From positions 1,178,001 to 1,242,000 of the forward strand of contig CAVRVH010000012.1 in the NCBI GenBank assembly GCA_963724665.1: a stretch of 64,000 bases of DNA, read 5' to 3'. The position numbers and the translations under genes were made by a program. Of this stretch, positions 62,030 through 64,000 are shown piece by piece. Positions within the stretch are counted from its first letter, which is position 1. Each line of letters begins with the position of its first letter. The notes beneath the pieces were generated by a model, which saw only the letters and a program-made list of their open reading frames with translations, ran no database searches and had not been told where the DNA came from. The DNA comes from DASUPK01 sp963724665 (GTDB lineage Bacteria > Actinomycetota > Thermoleophilia > Solirubrobacterales > 70-9).

Positions 62030-62983
62030 ATGGCTCAGAAGACCGAAGAGAGCTTGGCGGAGCGACTGATCGCGGGGGACAAGCGGGCCCTCGCGCGCGC
62101 GATCACCCTGATCGAGAACGACGATCCGGCCGGCTGGGAGCTGGTCCGCGAGGTATTCCCGCGCACCGGCAGGGCCAGGATCGTCGGGTTGACCGGGCCA
62201 CCCGGGGTGGGGAAGAGCACGCTGATCGGCGCCCTGACCGCCGAGATGCGCAAGACCGACCGCCAGGTCGCCGTCCTCTCGATCGATCCCTCCAGCCCCT
62301 TCACGCGGGGAGCGCTGCTCGGCGACCGCATCCGCCTCTCGGACCACTTTCTGGATCAAGGCGTCTTCATCCGCTCGATGGCGAGCCGCGGCGCCCTCGG
62401 CGGGCTCTCGGAGGCCACCCTGCAGGCCGCGCTGCTGATGGACGCCTCAGGTAAGGACGACGTCTTCATCGAGACCGTCGGGGTCGGTCAGGCCGAGATC
62501 GACATCGTCGACCACGGCGACACGATCGTCCTCGTGCTGATGCCGGGCTCGGGCGACTCGATCCAGGCCCTGAAGGCCGGCGTCATGGAGATCCCCGACG
62601 TGATCGTGGTCAACAAGTCCGACCACCCCATGACCGACACGATGATCCGCGAGATCCGGGGCGTGCTCTCGCTCGGACCCGCCACGTCGTGGAGGGTTCC
62701 GATCGTCAAGACCGAGGCGGCGAAGGGCGAGGGCGTCGCCGAGCTCGCCGAGAAGATCACCGAGCATCGCGATCACATCGAGGCGGAGGGAACCCTCGAG
62801 GAGAGAAGGGCCCGAAATCTTCGCAACGAGGTGCTCGAGCTGGCGGCATCCCGAATGCGGCGGCGGCTGGAGGAGGCCGTCGCGGACGATTCATCCATCC
62901 GCGAGCTCCTCGACCGCGTTGTCAAACGGGAGATCGATCCCGCCAGCGCGGCCAAGGACCTACTGGAGCGTCAGGATGGCTGA
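62030..62983 (+). CDS. meaB: Methylmalonyl-CoA mutase-associated GTPase MeaB
   Basis: A G3E-family GTPase of 317 residues that protects and reloads B12-dependent methylmalonyl-CoA mutase. Walker A VGLTGPPGVGKSTLIGALTAEM, base-II region LSIDPSSPFTRGALLGDRIRL, the MASRGALGGLS segment, switch DVFIETVGVGQAEIDIV, and NKSD. The length is normal. TAGACT (62016-62021) is eight bases before the ATG. The mutase genes are not in the window, but the acyl-CoA dehydrogenase beyond fits propionate or branched-chain metabolism. Confidence 0.92.
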   Translation: MAQKTEESLAERLIAGDKRALARAITLIENDDPAGWELVREVFPRTGRARIVGLTGPPGVGKSTLIGALTAEMRKTDRQVAVLSIDPSSPFTRGALLGDRIRLSDHFLDQGVFIRSMASRGALGGLSEATLQAALLMDASGKDDVFIETVGVGQAEIDIVDHGDTIVLVLMPGSGDSIQALKAGVMEIPDVIVVNKSDHPMTDTMIREIRGVLSLGPATSWRVPIVKTEAAKGEGVAELAEKITEHRDHIEAEGTLEERRARNLRNEVLELAASRMRRRLEEAVADDSSIRELLDRVVKREIDPASAAKDLLERQDG

Positions 62984-63413
62984 GGGCAAGTCAACCCAAA
63001 CGACGCAGGGCAAGGAACGAGACAAGGCGTCCCTTCCGAGCCTCGAGGACGCGATCGCCTGGGACGGCAAGCAGATGGACGGGCTCGGCAACAAGAGCCT
63101 GGGCCGTGTCGCCGGAATCCATGTGGACGCCAATGACGGCGAGCCCCGCTGGGTGTTGATCCGCCTCGGGCCGATCGCGGGCTGCACGGCAATCCCCTTC
63201 GAACACGTCGCCGAGGGCGCCGGCCGCCTCTGGGCGGCCTACGAGCGTGACTGGATCCGCGAGGCCCCTCGCTTCCGGTCCAACGAGTCGCTGACGGCGT
63301 TGCAGGAGCTCGAGCTCTGCGCGCATTGGGGCATCCGCGAGGGGCAGGGGAGGGCGGCCGAGGTCGCCGAGCGGGACCCGGACGAGATCACGACTGTCCC
63401 CGCTGACGACTAG
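62976..63413 (+). CDS. PRC-barrel-like protein of unknown function
   Basis: 145 residues from the ATG at 62976, overlapping meaB by eight bases. After a charged N-terminus comes LEDAIAWDGKQMDGLGNKSLGRVAGIHVDANDGEPRWVLIRLGPIAGCTAIPFEHVAEGAGRLWAAYERDWIREAPRF, which has the beta-strand order of PRC-barrel domains. A helical ending (LTALQELELCAHWGIREGQG) follows. Coupling to meaB suggests co-expression; the role is unknown. Confidence 0.72.
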   Translation: MAEGKSTQTTQGKERDKASLPSLEDAIAWDGKQMDGLGNKSLGRVAGIHVDANDGEPRWVLIRLGPIAGCTAIPFEHVAEGAGRLWAAYERDWIREAPRFRSNESLTALQELELCAHWGIREGQGRAAEVAERDPDEITTVPADD

Positions 63414-64000
63414 ACGCCCAGCTGCCGCGCAATAACCATCTGCTGCACCTCGTCGGTGCCCTCGCCGATGGTGAGGATCTTCGCGTCCCGGTAGAAGCGA
63501 CAGACCGGGTACTCCTCGATGTAGCCGTAGCCGCCGTGGATCTGAACCGCCTCCTCAGTCGCCCGGACCGCGAGCCGCCCGGTGATGAGCTTGGCCTGGG
63601 CGGCGGTCAGGGTGAACGACTCGCCGCGGTCCTTGAGGATCGCCGCGCGGTAGACGAGCAGGCGGGCGGCCTCGATCTGCGCCGAGAGGTCGGCGATCTT
63701 CGCCTGGATCGCCTGGAACTTGCCGATGGGCTGCCCGAAGGCGTGGCGCTCCTTCGCGTATGAGATGGCTTCGTCGAGGGCGCCCTGGGCCAGACCGACG
63801 CCCATCGCCGCGACGCCGATCCGGCCGCCGTCGAGGATGGCCAGGAACTGCTTGAAGCCGCTGCCGCGGGGGCCCAGGAGGTTGCCCTCGGGGACCCGGC
63901 AGTCGTCGAAGTTCAGTGGGCGCGTGTCCGAGGCGTTCCAGCCCATCTTCCGGTACGGCTCGCCGACCTCGTAGCCGGGGGTCCCGTTCGGGACGATGAT
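63410..64000 (-). CDS. Acyl-CoA dehydrogenase, 5' part outside window
   Basis: C-terminal 197 residues of an FAD-dependent acyl-CoA dehydrogenase. IIVPNGTPGYEVGEPYRKMGWNASDTRPLNFDDCRVPEGNLLG is the middle-domain end. GGRIGVAAMGVGLAQGALDEAISYAKERHAFGQPIGKFQAIQAKIADLSAQIEAARLLVYRAA is the signature helix pair. AQIHGGYGY-like VQIHGGYGYIEEYPVCRFYRDAKILTIGEGTDEVQQMVIARQLGV contains the catalytic-base region near the end (GEGTDE). It overlaps the previous gene by four bases at the 3' end. Short- or branched-chain substrates are likely given meaB. Confidence 0.92.
   Translation of the reverse strand: MIVPNGTPGYEVGEPYRKMGWNASDTRPLNFDDCRVPEGNLLGPRGSGFKQFLAILDGGRIGVAAMGVGLAQGALDEAISYAKERHAFGQPIGKFQAIQAKIADLSAQIEAARLLVYRAAILKDRGESFTLTAAQAKLITGRLAVRATEEAVQIHGGYGYIEEYPVCRFYRDAKILTIGEGTDEVQQMVIARQLGV

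Noticed and set aside
1..64000. tRNA, rRNA, insertion sequences or prophage
   Set aside because: Checked by eye in the intergenic gaps and by gene content; no tRNA-like arms, transposase, integrase or phage structural genes were recognised.

Overview
The window is high-GC DNA from an actinobacterium, most likely class Thermoleophilia (Solirubrobacterales-like). The grounds are F420-type (LLM) oxidoreductases, an ergothioneine pair egtB-egtD, a DipZ protein, a class III cyclase of the Rv1264 type, an FGLLP-type membrane protein, and four exported proteins with Lys/Cys/His-rich tracts. No rRNA, tRNA, CRISPR array, transposase or phage gene was found. It reads as chromosomal core plus lineage-specific genes.

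Layout. 1-5.1 kb: a P-type ATPase running off the left edge, two exported Lys-rich proteins and a RES/Xre toxin-antitoxin pair. 5.1-13.7 kb: an LLM oxidoreductase, an NTF2-like protein, the three-gene proton-translocating transhydrogenase pntAA-pntAB-pntB, membrane proteins and an SDR. 13.7-21.4 kb: egtB-egtD, a carotenoid oxygenase divergent from a PadR regulator, a second LLM enzyme, class II fructose-bisphosphatase and a YihY/BrkB protein. 21.5-22.9 kb: the primary sigma factor behind an unusual leader. 23.3-39.2 kb: a complete secretin-less type IV pilus cluster (pilT, pilB, pilT, pilC, two pilins, three minor pilins, pilD, pilM, pilN, pilO and a pilP-position gene). 39.3-46.2 kb: an HxlR regulator, a large unknown protein, a pair of ArsA/Get3-type ATPases, a ParA-type ATPase and an FtsZ with a long N-terminal extension. 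46.3-56.1 kb: a gamma-glutamyltranspeptidase, a Lon-N protein, an adenylate cyclase, DipZ, a DUF559 protein, a DksA-like protein, a methyltransferase and an ABC-2 exporter. 56.2-62 kb: methyltransferase, GH57 and GT4 genes, a small membrane protein and a hexapeptide acyltransferase, in an order that recalls the mycobacterial methylglucose lipopolysaccharide locus. 62-64 kb: meaB, an unknown gene and the C-terminal part of an acyl-CoA dehydrogenase.

Regulation is the most rewarding layer. The first pilin gene has a GEMM-I (cyclic di-GMP-I type) riboswitch. Both pilin genes and the sigma-factor gene have TAAA-N15-nnCGA promoters of the sigma-28/WhiG kind. About seventeen genes have a TANNNT box 5-10 bases before the start codon, which indicates widespread leaderless transcription. 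The sigma-factor leader contains a consensus promoter followed about 50 bases later by a strong terminator hairpin.

Many genes are split by single-base indels, above all between 31 and 39 kb. Protein coherence resumes at once in another frame, and both insertions and deletions occur, so I treat these as probable sequencing or assembly errors. Such genes are annotated as single CDSs with the approximate shift points given.
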